From: Micromussa lordhowensis
Lineage: Eukaryota > Cnidaria > Anthozoa > Scleractinia > Lobophylliidae
DNA: 64,000 nt
Direction of reading: 5' to 3'
Assembly (NCBI GenBank): GCA_964020085.1
Contig: OZ026601.1
Span: 9,386,835-9,450,834, forward strand
Shown here: positions 1 to 14,500 of the stretch, one piece after another
Position numbering within the stretch: position 1 is the first letter of the stretch
How the letters are laid out: each line of letters begins with the position of its first letter
Program-made: the position numbers and the translations under genes
The notes under the pieces: model-generated
Told to the model about the DNA's origin: nothing
Databases searched by the model: none
What the model saw: the letters and a program-made list of their open reading frames with translations, nothing else

Positions 1-840
1 GATGGCACAGAGCTGAGATGACTTCTCTAACATAATTCCCCTGGGTTGGAATCCTGGACCCAGCATTGTATCTGGGTTTCTTTGATGTTGGTTCTTATCT
101 TGTTCGGAGGTTTTTTTTCCAGTTCCTCCAACTTTCCTCCCTCCACAGAAACCAACACTTTCAAATTCCAATTTGATTTGGAACCACTGAACAAAGACCC
201 TCTCTGTGGGAAGTGCAACTGCCAATTCCTATTAAGTGGTAAATATTATTTTTCTCTCCAAAATGAAGCTCAATCCGAAACACTCATGTCGACTAGATTA
301 AAATATTGATGTCTGTGCTCACATGACAGACAACAAAGAATTTGTAGAGAAATTATTTGTTTGCAAATTTTGCATTATTTCCAGTGACTACCCTTGGGGT
401 CGTCTTTTCTTTGTTTGCAAGTTACATTGCTTTACTGTATCTTTCTGCTGGTGAAGAAATGAGTCGGAGGAACAGGAAAATGTCCAATTAGTACACAATT
501 TTCTGAGAATGTAGAAAGACCTTAAAACAATAATTGTAACTAGTGTTTTTGTCAATTACCCTACAGATTGAGTACAACTTTGGAAGAAGTAAAGAACATG
601 TGGACTAAGCATTAGTTATATTTACTCCAGACGAGATGCTTGAATCATGCATTGAGAGATGAACATTCCCATTGATATATGGTGTTAGAAATGATACAAC
701 TGTATTGAAGAAATGACAGTGTAAACATGGTTAGACTAAGTACCGTGGTCTATAGCGTAGCGGTGAATATAGTTGTGCGGTCATGCAGTGTTGAAATTTA
801 AGGAGGCTGCAAAGTCACATGGCACCCTATAGTCCAAACC

Positions 841-1160
841 AGAGACTGATATACATGTACTGTAGGTAAAGTCTGCATACGAGCCAAGTGGGTCATTAGG
901 CCGGAGCTTATCCCGGTTTCAGTAGCATGAAGCAACTAGGAATATTTCTACTCCCCCCTGGATGGGATGCTAGTCCATCACAGGGTTACCCCCAGCATTA
1001 AATTTGCCGGTACCCATTTATACACCTGGGTTTAGAGAGGCACCGTGAGAGTATAGTGTCTTGCCCAAGAACACAACACAATGTCCCTTGCCAGGGCTCG
1101 ACTCCGGATTGCTCGCTCCGGATTAGAGCGCACTAACCATGAGGCTACCACGCCTCCCTT
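841..1160 (-). repeat. tRNA-derived SINE
   Basis: Read on the minus strand, the start (GGCGTGGTAGCCTCATGG, then TTAGTGCGC) resembles a tRNA box A region and GAGTCGAGCCC resembles box B. The body continues through GGATGGGATG-type sequence to about 841. Partial relatives occur at 3857-4187 and 11036-11150. No CCA end or intact cloverleaf was verified. Confidence 0.6.
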
Positions 1161-3856
1161 TGTACTATAGTTTAGGATTATAATATTAACTGCTGGAATA
1201 ACAGGTCGTCGTCAGTCCATGTCTTACCCAATTTTGAAATTGTCCACCTAATTATACAGTATGGTTGGACATCACATCTGAACACCAATAGAAAATGACT
1301 TTCCTTTCTATTGTGGTTATCTAATTGACAAATCATGTGTGCTTTGAAGCATATGGAAAATGATAGAAAGATGGATATGCAATGTGGAAAATGTGAAAAT
1401 CATTGTCTGGCCAAAGTAGAGATTTGTCCTTCTAAGTACAAAAGATGTGTTTCCCAGCACTGAATATTGATAAAGTAATAATTAATTATTGACAGGTCTT
1501 AAAAAAAAAACGATGCTTAAAATATTATAAAGAGGCTTGGTTCATAGCCAGGCAGATTTAAAAAGTTGCTTCCTGTTGACCAAAGCTTATAAGTTGCACA
1601 GAATATTTTTGGAAATTTAAAACAAGATGAAAATTTCTACTCATTAACAGTCATTTGTTTTCTATGAGTGAACAAGGCTGTGGCAATTCACTTTGTGCTT
1701 GTAGAAAACGAGAGGAAGAAGTCTTACTTTGAAGTCTTACTCAATTGGGAAATGGGAAGAGGAATTATAATAATATATGGTGCTTTTTATTTGCCAGCAA
1801 CAAAAAAAATTATTTTGCATTTGCCATCTAAGTGATGGGGATTAGTTCTGTAAATCATTTTGCAGAGCAATTGTTTGAGTATGTATTCGGGAATCCTTGG
1901 TCAAGAAATTGTCTTTGGATAACTTTTCATTTTTGTCTACGGGGATAAGTCTCTGCTCTTGATGGTACTTTTGATGTAATATAAATAGTAATAATTGACA
2001 TAATTAAGCTTTGAGCTTTTTATCAAGTCTGTTGTATTCTTGCAAAAAATTTACTACTGATACTGGTAGACTGTTTTTTCGGAGACGCATGAAACAGTTG
2101 CCTCTGTCGAGAAATGTATTTGAATTAGGCCCATGTGGTCTACAACTGAAGCCAAATAGGTAAGCGCACTTGGCTATGGCAGGCTAAATGGAAGGTCTTT
2201 TATCCGTGGGAAAAGCATGGACAATAACCTTTCGAGGTGAAATTTAGCATCAGGGTATTTTGCAGGGAGTTTAAGGGCATTGCTGATTGATACTGATTTT
2301 GGAAAACAACTGAGCTACACAGCACGTGAAGGAATGTGCTCGCATGCGTTTGCCTCTTCTAGCCATGTGACCCAAAACATTCTCCTTTTGTTGCTAACGA
2401 CAACTGTTTCATGCATCTCCCTGAAAAATCAGTCTACCTGTTTTGGTAGTAGAAGTTATCTAATTATAATTGAGTTGTATCTGTAGCGTTGAATCTATCA
2501 TTATTGGCAATTTTTTGTTTTAGTGTATTCTTCCCATAAAGTTGAATCTGTTCATGTGAGCAAGCAACTGATTTATTTTAGAGGTTTTTAACAAATAAGT
2601 GACTCATTGCAATCATTGTTTTCCATAATAATTTTATTATGAATTGTTAAGATTATAATCTCAGCCTGCAAAAAAATATTTCCAGTTAATCTTCGTAAGG
2701 AATTTTCTGGCGGGTCCCAGAAAATGTTTAGGTGGCAGGTCCACAGAGATGTTGTTTTGGCACTGAAGCAGATTGTGTTTGAGCAACAAAGAAAGTTTCT
2801 TGCAGTGCAAGAATTTCAATATACTTTCTAACATCTTTGCTACAAATGCAGACATGAAGTGAACAGGGCGGGATAATTTTATGTGGGAATCATTGTTCGT
2901 TGTTATTCCTTGCATTTGGAATATTTACGTTATTGAATCACTGTTTTGTGTAACATGTATACTGGAATGTTTCTTTGCTGTAGAACCATTTGCATAATGT
3001 AAATAAGGGTTGTATAAAAGTTTGAGTTTAAATTAATTATGAAATGGAAAATGTATTCATGCTTATTTATCACATTTTGGCATGCAGCAACCTGGCAAAC
3101 CAGGCTGAAACATTTTCATTGGGTACACAAAGGGTATGAATAATGTAAAGCAATTCTGAGGATGTAATGAGTTATTTACCTGGGAATATAGCTGCCTTTC
3201 ATTTCTCCTGGCCAATTTGGCATTAGCAAGAGGTAGATATATTTGGAGGTCAATAATGAATTGAAATAATATATTATTTTAATCAAAATATCTGAATTAC
3301 TTGTACCTGCAAAGTATATCCTTTGTTTTAGATGTTACAATTTGTATATATATTTAATAAAAAAATGAAAAAATTCACGAGACTTGACTAGAACTGAGTC
3401 ACTTATCCAACTGATCTGCAATTCCCAGTCACTGCATCAACAAGGCATTTGAAAGGCATACAATGACCTAGTACATTTTTCCCTTTCACAGCTGATTTTG
3501 TTTTCACTCAAACAACGGAAAATAATGTATGATCACCAAACAAGGGCTTCAAAGTAGACTAAACTAACAATACTGTGGACAGATATGATTGGTTAATTTG
3601 CCACGGATTACTGTTTACTGCACTGATAAAAGGGTCAGTTGAGCTGCATGCTTGGCTATCATTTATTCTAAAACAGCCCCTCGAAATCAGTAACTGTTTT
3701 GACAGTTCCTATTGAATATTCACAAATCATTGGAAAAGCAATTCCCCAAGTAGATTGAGCGCAAACAAATAAATTTGCAAGGCTTCTAGATTGACAAATC
3801 GTGTTTTTTTTGTCCTAAGATTGTTACATATCTCATCTATCAGAATATTGTATGTA
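1161..3856. other. Gene-free AT-rich sequence
   Basis: Only short chance frames under 90 codons, with no splice context, were seen. Homopolymer runs and TAATAATA tracts occur, and no inverted-repeat element was found. Confidence 0.5.
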
Positions 3857-4187
3857 AAGGTGAAGTCTGCATACGAACCAAGGGCCCATCAGGTTGGTGC
3901 TTATCCCAGTTTCTGTGGCATGAAGCACCTAGGAATACTTCCACTTTTCCCTGGATGGGATGCAGGTCCATTGCAGAGCTACACCCAGCATTGAATTCAC
4001 TGGTACCCATTTCTGAGTGCTATTCAGGCTTAACCTGAGTGCTATTCAGGCTAACCAGAGTGCTATTTAGATCTAAATGTAGTCTGCAGTCTGCAGTCTG
4101 CAAGTGTCGCACACCGCCCATTTATATGCCTACGTGAAGAGAGGCACTTTTAGAAGGAAAGGGTCTTGCCCAAGAACACAAGACACT
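3857..4187 (-). repeat. Partial SINE copy with internal tandem repeats
   Basis: It shares GTGAAGTCTGCATACGA, the CCTGGATGGGATGC core and TCTTGCCCAAGAACACAA with the 841-1160 copy. Inside it, three copies of a GAGTGCTATTcAGGCT-type unit (about 4016-4075) and three AGTCTGC units (about 4081-4101) have expanded. The tRNA-like head is missing because the sequence ends where an inverted-repeat element begins. Confidence 0.6.
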
Positions 4188-5318
4188 GGGAGAGGACAAA
4201 ACATGGATCCCTGATCCATGGAAAGTCCATCAAAATATGGACCCCCTATTTTTACTACCCCATTTAAACGACTAGACTGCTGGTATGATTGAAATTGGAA
4301 TTAAGGACAGATTTCCTGACTTCACAGTTGCAGTCTAAGATTGGTTATTGCAGTTGTTGTACCTTAATAAGGCTCGTGTACAAAACTGTAGACTTGTTCC
4401 TGCCAAAGAAGTGCCAAAAGGGCTTTTGAAATTGCTTCAGGACAGATTTCACAACTTTACAGTTGCAGACTACAATCGACTATCGTACCTGTTGTAGGGC
4501 TCACATGCAAAAATGGAGACCTGTTGCTTTTGGAAAGTAAGCACAATTTATGGATTACTAGTAAAGGTTAAGATACATGTAATATAAACACATGGAAATG
4601 GAGTTTGTGGGGACCACAGGCCTTTATTGGTCAAATGTTTTGTTGAGAGCAGTTTTGAAATAACACAATTTGCAAAATTAAAAATAATTTGACTTTGGCT
4701 CTTAACAAAGCTGATAATGTTAGTTGTAAAAGTTGCAGTTCATTTAATTAAGCCCTGATTATGTTAGTTTTCATGTTGGATAAATGTTGTAGTTCAGAAC
4801 TAAATTGTTACAGACACAGTAAATACTCATATTTTTATAAGAACCTAGAAATAAGAGTCTGTTATACTAAGATTTTCCACCTCCCCCCTTACCCTTTACA
4901 AGACTAATGCTGGTTCTTGCAATGTATTTGGGTCTTTACTGTATTTGTTTCAGAAATTATATAAAATTAAGTATCCCTGTTCATTGGCATTACAGTTACA
5001 TTGGCAAAAGAAATGCTATTAAGATGTGACTTATGAAAGATTGTAAAGCTGAAAATTAATTAAATATTAAATGGCAATATTGCAGCATAACTGTGAATTC
5101 ATTTTACTTATTTCCTTTTATTTTTATTTTATTGCTATATTGTTTACTACAACACTTTTAGGGGTAGTAAAAATAGGGGGTCCATTGATCCAGTCCATGA
5201 ATGGGGTCCATGGATCCAATCCATAAACGGGGTTCATGGACCCAGTCCATTTTTTGATGGACCAGATCCATGGACCTGGTCACAGAGAGGACCAGGGGTC
5301 CATGTTTTGTCCTCTCCC
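4188..5318. mobile_element. 1.1-kb terminal-inverted-repeat element
   Basis: The left end GGGAGAGGACAAAACATGGA and the right end TCCATGTTTTGTCCTCTCCC are exact complements. A second inner pair, GGGGTAGTAAAAATAGGGGG at about 5160 against its complement at about 4241-4262, extends the homology. The interior is AT-rich with no coding frame, so the element is non-autonomous. GATCCAT-type repeats are packed in the right end (5180-5300). Confidence 0.75.
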
Positions 5319-7289
5319 TAAGAGCCTAGTTAGTCAGAAATCTTACAAACTGCCCAGTAGCAGAACTGCAAAGATCTGTTTAATGTTTACATCTTACTTT
5401 GTTTTAGTTTCCCACATAAGCAACAACCAAACCAAACAAGTAGACAAATAATGAAATGGCTTGATAGAACACATTGGAGTTAGGAGGTTTTCATTAAAAT
5501 TTCCCACCCCTCTTAGCTCACAGAACCCATCTTGGATCTCTCTCTCTGTAGAAGTTCCATGGTGAGTGCAGCCACAAAGTCAAATGCCTGCACTCATGTT
5601 GTTCAGCGGATTCCCCCCACCCCCCAAGAAAACATTAAAACTAAAGAATAACCATAGATTATAACCACTAAGTTCTGTCAACTCTAAGTTTCAGTTTTCC
5701 ATTTCTTTGGGGTTTCCAGTAAATTAAAATGAGTAACTCAAGAACTTCATATTACAATAAATTTTAATGAAGGGTTTACAAGCATTGTCAATTACAATAC
5801 AACAGGTTTTACATTTATAACAATGGCAAATTTTATAGCTGTATACAGTAGTGAGAACTTTATTACTAGTAGATAAGTGAAAATGCTCATGGACTTCTTA
5901 AAAAAGTTAAGAATCTTAAATGCCAAGTTGCAGAAACCTTCCCTTGTTTAGTTCTAAAACATTTTGCTCACTGAAAGGGAGATTTTGTACATGAACTTTT
6001 CATGCAAAGCATTAGAATGACTGACATAAAGGGGCATTGCTCCTGTTCATGGGCAACAACCCTGTCATTCCAAATTATTTTCAAAAGTGCTTACGTCTGC
6101 TTTTGTCTTTGCAAAGATCAAATCAAATATTGCAGAATGTTCAAAAGCAAACAGCACCAAATAAAATACTGTTCAACAGCTTTGAATGTTCACGCAAAAG
6201 GGTTTGGCTACATCTAAAAAATGTTCACAGCAAAACGATAAACGTTATGCAAGCACATAATTTAACACTGAACACTGGCAGTGAAAGGGTTGAAACAACC
6301 ACAGAAAAATGAAGGAAAGGCCTATGTCTCTGAAGCCTCAAATGCAAATGTCCTTTGGGCATGTCACGCAATCTTTCCAACCCCATGAGGCAGGAAGTGT
6401 TGTGTGACAAGCCGTAGGAACCTCCGCTTAGCAGGCTACTTACTCAGCTTTCTGGAAATTTCAAATGAGCATCTAGAAAAAAAATAATGGCTGGCTCACA
6501 AAGAGATAATGACACGGAATTAAATATTCCCACATGCAGAAATATGCAGAAATAAAATCCCATAGATTCTGAAACTATGTATTCCAACTAACTAAACACA
6601 AAAAACAACTATGTTACATGTTCAAGTTTTCCACATACCCTAATAATTCAATTTAATACCTAGCCAGTCATTTATTTTTAGGGCCAAAGAGAGGGTGCTT
6701 ATTGGAGAAAGGACAAGTGCATCAAATGATAAAGGGATCTTCCATTGAAGGAGTTCTCCTCCTGTTATTTAAACATAGGTAAGCTTACATTATATGAGTT
6801 GCTTCCTGGCTATAGGCATATGCATTTATTGGAATAGAGTGCTTATGTTAAAAGGGGGACACTTATTGGCACTAAACCAAACTATTAGGATAGTAATGAG
6901 TCTCTTGAATGGGAGATTTTGAAGAATGGTCTAACAAGAGGCAATGACGATTCTTCCTTTGGCAACACGTAATTCCTTGATACATTGATCGGCAAGCCTT
7001 GACAGTTTGACTTAGTTGGGTTAGAGTGGGGTGGGGTACCTAACATTTATATCTAAAACAAAATGTCTCTTTTCAAGCTATTGCAGTAGGGCAAATAGCT
7101 ACAAAGTATTTTCTACTATTTACTATTAGTACTACCTATTAAATTCCAAAACTTCACAACTTGATTTATAAGTTACAATCTCGATACTTTTTTAAAAAGT
7201 TGAACTGGGCTGTTAATAGATGCAATCTGTCTAAGTTAGAGTGCCATAAGGTACACTGCCACGGTGAAATGGATTGGAACAAGCAACGA
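5319..7289. other. Gene-free stretch, possible distal PIP4K2 3' region
   Basis: No conserved coding segment was seen. A minus-strand AATAAA occurs near 6670, but no evidence ties it to PIP4K2, whose stop codon is at 8525. Confidence 0.35.
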
Positions 7290-7560
7290 TTATTTGCTAC
7301 GATATTTATCAGTTGAGTAAAGCACGACAAAAGTTTAGTCACCAAGTTTTAACTTGAAAACCGTGTTGTTGTCAAAGGCAACTGGCTCCGCTTCCAGTGG
7401 CAACTTGTCAGTTGTTTACATTGTTACCAATGGAAACAAGGTAAGTTGCCTGTGACTACACTGTAATTTCTAAGACCAACGTGAAAATCGTGTTGTTGTC
7501 ACAGGCTTTGTCACCAAACTTCCATCATGCCTTTCCAACCTGATAGTTGTAGTGACATGA
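7290..7560. mobile_element. MITE, copy 1 of a family seen twice
   Basis: ATTTATCAGTTGAGTAAAGC at the left faces CCTTTCCAACCTGATAGTTG at the right as degenerate inverted ends. The middle has GTGTTGTTGTCA and GGTAAGTTGCCTGTGAC, shared with 8943-9240. Confidence 0.6.
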
Positions 7561-8524
7561 ATTGTGGACAGCCAATAAAATTGCATATAATTTCTAACAG
7601 AGCCTGTCAATTTACAACATTTGCAAAAAGATAACAATCAATGCAAACAGAAGCAAAACATGGATATCCATTTCCCTGGCAGGTGTTCAAAAAACAAAGT
7701 ACAACTTACAAGGAAACTAGACACACTGAGTAACTGGCAAAGACCACTCAGCCTGTCAAGCTAAGATGTTTAAGCATTGAGATACCACTACACTTAATTG
7801 AAACCCTGAAAATAATTACTTTTTCCTTTTTCAAATATTAAGTAACAGCAATTAGTCGACTAATAATTTAAAGATGAAAATAAACAAAGAAAGCTTACTA
7901 GGAAAACAAAATGTTTTGTGTTGACTCAGTTTAGGCTTTCTTACTATGGTTTACTTTTAATTACTTTGATTCAAAAAAATTGTAACAGCCATGATGAAAT
8001 AAATTAATATTAACAAATTTAGAAGATAAGGACATTCTTTAAAAAGTTGAAAATTTAGTGGGTAACATTGTGTGTCTGTTTGAGAGAAATATATTCACAA
8101 AATGTTTGTGTTTGCAAGAAAAAAAATCTAATAAAAGATGTCGGACAAAAACACGCTAAAAGCTGCTCTACCAGCATGCAAGATATTGCAATTTAAGCAA
8201 GACAGTGTATTTTAAGAGGGACAAATATCATTAAGACAACTTCACTTTCTGGCAGCTAAGAAGCTGCTTCTAATGAATTTAAATTATCAGGTCACAAAGA
8301 AAAGTCAAAACATCAACAATAATAAAGAATTTGAAATGTTCCTGACAGCACTCAATCACAAATTAAAAATAATAATTCATATTAATTCATATAAATGACA
8401 GTGTCATTCAATGTACGTTTTCTTTTTTACCTTCGGCATTTCAAAGGGACGACGTGTTGTTCAATAACGTAAATTGCACATTTAAATGCATACTGTATAT
8501 ACTCTAAAATTCCTGTAAATACAT

Positions 8525-11500
8525 CTATGCAAATATTCTTTCCATTAACTCCAGGAATCTCTTGGCGTAATTCTCTGGTTTTATTGTTGAAATTTCAGCC
8601 CCCGCCTAGAAATTAAGAAAACAAATCATAAGAGCTGCAGAAGGTTTCTCTGTGTCACTTAATTACTATTGTGCAAAATAGTTCACAACTATCAGGTCAC
8701 AAGCTTCCCAATCAGTATACTTATGTGTTGCTGGACAGAGCAGGGTTTGAGGGCATTTTAATCTGGGGAATGGTATATCAAACTCTGGAGAGGAGATGTT
8801 GGTTTTAGTCTTGCTAACTAAAAGGTAGAGTTTGACATCATGACAAAATTTAGTATCTGGTAAAGGGTCTGCCTATATAAAAGCAAAGAAGGAACAGGGT
8901 AAGATTACTCTAATACCTTTAGTAAAGACAGAGCATTATTTTACTACGATTATCAGTTGAGTAAGGCGCAACAAAAGTTTGGTCAAAAGGTTTTTAACAC
9001 GAAAATTGTGTTGCTTTCATGGGCAACTGGCTCTGTTTCTAGTGGCAATTTTTTGGCTGTTGACGTCAATGGCAGCAAAGCATGCAAAATAGTAGGCAAC
9101 GAGACAGGTGACGCACAACTGACAATAATGTTACCAATGGAAACGAGGTAAGTTGCCTGTGACAACAACGTAACTTTAAGGCCAAAACTTTGTCACCAAA
9201 CTTCTGTCGTGCCTTACTCAACTGATAATTGTAGTACCACATTGTAATTATAATTACTCTGCAGTCCTGAATAACAAATTCTAGGATCCAGCCAGCAGTG
9301 ACCACTCCCCCACCCCGCCTTCTATACTAGCTTTTAGCTGAAGTTACTTTTAGTGGTGCCGCAAGCAACATTCTAACTGCACATACAGGTGAAGAATGCA
9401 AATTTCATCATGGAATTTTAATTCAATGTAATTGCACTTTGGATAGCCCTAAAAGATCCTGGGTCAGGAGTTACTCTGGATAGCACTCCAGTTAGCTTTC
9501 AGTAATGTCAGCTTTCAGTAATGTCAAGGCCTGGCAGTGCCATAGCTTTGCTCATGTGTGCATGCATTTAAGCACTTGTTTGTTCTACAGAGCATGCCAC
9601 TGTCAATATTGAAAGATGATTTCCAGTCCGTACTGTGCACTCTCAAGAGTTTGATTGTGTTTTTTGTTCTGTTTCATGTAAGAAATCACAAATGAAAACA
9701 TTTGCAACCACTTACATGAAGTAAATTCAAAGTTTAAAAACAACCTCCATTATGGATGCGAATCAGTTGAAGCTTAATGCTTTGCTCTTCCTCATATCAC
9801 TTGATGAAACTACTTCGCAGCTGTAAAAATCAATGAAGCTGTTGGAAGAGGAATTTGAAAGGCCTCAAAGCTAAGGTATCTGGGCCGTAACGAAGAACAT
9901 TGATTCGCATTCTATCAAGTTGGAATATAAATATTAGGGTGGCGAGACTGTGCAGTACGGAATGGGAATCATCCTTACGTAACTAAAGCACTGTTTTAAT
10001 GGGAGAAGCCCCCCACCCCTCCCGAGTTATGTACATGTCTGTCACAGTTGCATCACCAATCGGCATGAGAAATAGGTAATAAAAAATTTAAGTGTTCGTG
10101 TGACAAATTTATTGTCAGTTTAAAAAGACTAATTCTATTACTTATTGCTAATTAATATATAATTTTAGAAAAGAGTTTGGTGTAAAGATTTGTGTTAACA
10201 AAGTGTATCACATCACTAAAATGTAAAACTTGACCTTTATTGAGGTTTACCATTACATTTTAACCACACAAAAATTTTTTACTACTAAAATGTGCTCTCA
10301 TAAAAGACAAGAAACATATCGTTAAGATATTAAAAGAGAAGTCTTAGGCACCAGACCAGATCCAAAGAAGCTTTAGTTTAAGTTAGTAAGATTTTGAAAG
10401 AGATCAAGTTACCCTAGGAGATGTTAGCCAGGAATTCTCAGGTTGCTCGGCAATCCCCGTCGTTTGCCTCACACTCACACGCCACTGAACTGCGGCAATC
10501 TAAGGCAGGGAATGTCACTTCAATCATGACATGGCGGATTATCAAAATGCCAGCTTTATATGAATGAGTTTATACTGTAAAGTTATTCTTGACACTTAGA
10601 ACTTGCTGCTGCTCAAATAAAACATGTGCAAGTATTTTAAGCATATATTTTAGCGCATTGAGAATAAGCGCATAAGTGAGAATTGAAATGGCTCGGGAAA
10701 AATATAGCAAGTCAGACTCATCACACTCACATATTTACCAAGAATCTTTTACAGAATAAAAGAATTATCTTTCTTAAAGAGAAGCTGATTACCACTAGAA
10801 AGTCTGAATTAAATTACCGCAGGTTTACTAGCAAGAGTCGATAACGATATTATTGATTAAAGATTAGTGCTAGCTTTTAGTGCTTGCTGATTCACTGAGA
10901 GCTTTATCATTTAACACATGCATTTAAAAAAGGCCCCAGCTTTTAAATGTTTCCAATATTTTCACTATATCTATCAATTATTTTTACATTTACCACTAAA
11001 ACATTTGGTTAGCTTGGGAGGTAAGGTTAATGTAAGGTAAAGTCGGCATTGGAGCTCAGTGGCCCATCTGGAACATAAAGCGACTAGGAGTATTTCTACA
11101 CCGTCCCCCCTGGATGGGATGCTAGTCCATCTCAGGGTTTCTACACTTCTTGTAGTTAAAGGGCTTTTGGACATAACACTATAATTCTCATAATACTTAG
11201 AAAGGTACATGTAATAATAATTGTGTTTAACTTTTAATTATACAGCTGTAAATTATAGTTTTAAAATACTTAGATTGCATGAAAAAACCAACATTTCAAA
11301 AACCAACATTTCTAAATTCCAATTTGATCGGGAATTCGAGGGTCACAGGTTTATCAGTCGAAGACTGTTGTGTGTCACCCTTGTTAAACAAAGTTGATTT
11401 TGATTTATTTAAATGTTAGAATTCAATTCATCAATTTTGAAAGTTTTAAGAGCATGTCCACCAGAGGACCAGGCAGAGGTGATACATGCCATCTCACCGA

Positions 11501-14500
11501 TTTCAGTGAAACTTGGCCAGATTGAAGGCCATATCCAATAACTCAAAGAGCCAAAACGGTTTCACAATTGCAATTTTCCGGGGGGAGTTACACCACCCTT
11601 AGGTTTTTTCGCATAAATTTGTTTAAATACTACCTTAAATAAGGGTAAAAGTAAGAGGCTCTTAAAACTAAACAATTCATCCATTTCCCGTGTGGCTGCA
11701 CATGAGTGTATATACATCCTTCATAAGTTATTTACGGGAGTTTCATGTAATTTGATTGATTGCCTGTCAGTCAATGTAAGTTGATAACTACCCCTCTAAA
11801 ATGGAAGAGCAAAGTAAGGTGGTTTTGAGGTCAAATATCTCCAGTGGCCAAGTCCCTCCCAAAGAGATAGCTATATCACGGTTCAGTTCCACCTTTGGCC
11901 TATACAAATCATTAAAAAAAAAATTGGGATCTGCTAATTTTTGTTCGCAGGTCGAGCTCAAACCCTGCACATCTTGCTAAAGATTTTAGTTTAATGACTA
12001 ACATCGTAAACGTTCCTTCATACACCGCACCCACAGATAAGCCATAACTTCAAGATGGAATCTTAAATATTGAAAAGTAACAAAAAGACAATAAATTTTT
12101 AAGTTCAAGTGAAGTTCTAATTGGTATAAAAATAAAGACAAACAAACGCAGTTTCAGAACAGTGATACAGCCGTTGTTGCGAATCTTCATATGCATTTAA
12201 AAGTTTTTAGATAACAAACTTCCACTTATTGTACCTTCTCGTCTTCCTAATCCACTCTTCATAAACTTGAGATGCTTTCTCGATAACATTATCTTGATTA
12301 TCGCTTCCTCGGAACACATTTCGTACGCCATATTAAACGATACGAATTTCTGCTTAGTAGCCAAGCTTCGAAACATGGAGAGGAGTCTGGGCATCACAAC
12401 GCGTAAGAACGGAATACCTGGATACTCAGTAAATCGGTTTTTGTGTTCAGATCTAGCAACTCTCTAGAAGATAACTTGGTAATAATTTTGTAAATTTCGC
12501 TCAACTTATATTGGTAGCAGTTGACGCACAATGTGGGTAAACACTGAATGGATGAAACGTGACATCAGAGGGGTTTCGACAAAACACTGACCCCTGGACA
12601 ACTGACCCCCTACTTACCTCCTTTACCGACCCCCTCTAAAATTCACGTTAAAACCGACTTAGCTACGAAAAAAATATTTTTCCAATACTGTGCAAAGTGT
12701 TATTACGCATACATATAACGCGTATGAGCCGAGCAATAAATTTTCAGATGATTTATATCGTTAAACACGTTCACTGGGCGACTTCACTTGAGAACATCAC
12801 AGCATAAAACAAAATAAAATGGTAGCATTTTCCAAAAAATCCACTAATTCAAGTTCTGGTGGGCAAAAAAAAAATGATTGAAAGGGGGAAATAGTTTACC
12901 ATTCCTACTGCAAACACTGATGCGCCAACCGGTTTGTTGCTTTGTTTACTTTTTGGAGCAAATGAATTATTTAGCGTCACGAAATATCACAGTTCATGTT
13001 TCACCGATGTTTGTCAACTTGAACAATTTCATGATCCTGGCCTTGGAACAAAAAAATTAACCTGACATTCCCTGAAAGAATTCAGAAACTATTACTGCAA
13101 TAAACCGAGAAAGGAAACTACAAACTGAATCTAGTATTTGTAGTTACAGTCCATTTTCAGCTTTAATAAAACACTTTCTCGCCTTACTTATTTCAAAGTA
13201 CATTATCTTTCTTTAATTTAACAGCATTTTTAACCACTATTATTACATGTAGATATATTTTTGAGAAATTGTCCTTGAAATTAGTATCTAGAAACCTCAG
13301 CGAAACATGAACTGTGAGTCAAAGTGTGATGTTTCGTGCGTCAAATAATAATGTTTACACTAAAAAAGTAATCAAATTTGTCGGGGTCTGCAAAACCTCG
13401 GCACAACAAACTCGTTTTCTTCGTGACGTTTTCGTTGAGAAAACAATGGCTAATCTGTCCTGTTCGTTTGCCTCGCACTGTGACATTCACTGCGATATTT
13501 CATCCCGAGGAAACGAGCTTCTCCCCCTGAGCTCTTGTTCTAGAGATATAAGTGCTCATCTTCGACAAATCTCTGTATCCCAAACAAGTGTCTCTTCTGA
13601 GAAAGAACTAATTCTTGCACGCGTGGGGTTGTTTGATGAAAGCAGCCGTGACTTCACAATTTGTCCAAAACACCGGGATAAGTTAGGCGTCAAGTTCAAC
13701 GCCTCGATAAAATGTCAGCATCCACTCCATGGAAATCGAAAGGGCAAGAGAGAGAGGGGTGTCAAACAACCTGCGAATGTCAAAGGAAATCAAGAATAAG
13801 TGGAATGTTGTTGTTCCAGTTGGAGCAGGTAAAACGCTTTGTCTCTTAATCCTTGGAGTCCAGCTAAAGTAGGAATTCCTACCTGGATTTGAGAGTCTGA
13901 ATATCCCACTTATGTTATCCTGTGTTCCTAATCCCCGCCTCTTGCATCCAATTATACTATGCAATGTTTCTCAATTTCGCTCACTCGCCGTCCCTTTTGG
14001 TGGTACGTGCCGCCTCCCGCCCTTTGCTCTCCCACCTCCCTGGTCCCTTGCCCGCTGACCCCTCTCACTATAAAGCTAGTGCTTTTGATTACTCTCATGC
14101 GCAGCACTCGCAGGTCTTTCCTGCATAGTGTAGGATTGTCACTCTGCTTCAGTTGTCATTCACTGGCTGTAGCTTATGTTATAGGCAGCTGTAAAGATAC
14201 ACAATAAAGCAAACAAAACTAATTAACTATATGGGCACATGCAGCTAGAACAAAAGGGACTCCTGTAGTACAGGGTCGTTGCTGAGATATCCTCGTACGA
14301 TTTTTCTTCCTAATATCCTGATCGTCAACTGTGCAAAGAGATTTTTGTATCTGTTTTGGGATTGCTACGATCTCCAAGCCCTTGTTGCGCAGGACGTTGT
14401 TGAAAACCATCCTGCAATGGCTATGTTTGTTTTGTTTTTCATGCTGTAGGAGCATTATTTAGTCAAATGTGTCTTGTTGCAGCCCAGTGAGCACAACTCC

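Noticed and set aside
13959..14207. Short plus-strand frames rich in Pro and Ser in the transposon spacer
   Set aside because: No splice-compatible borders or conserved pattern; likely intron of the element-borne gene.
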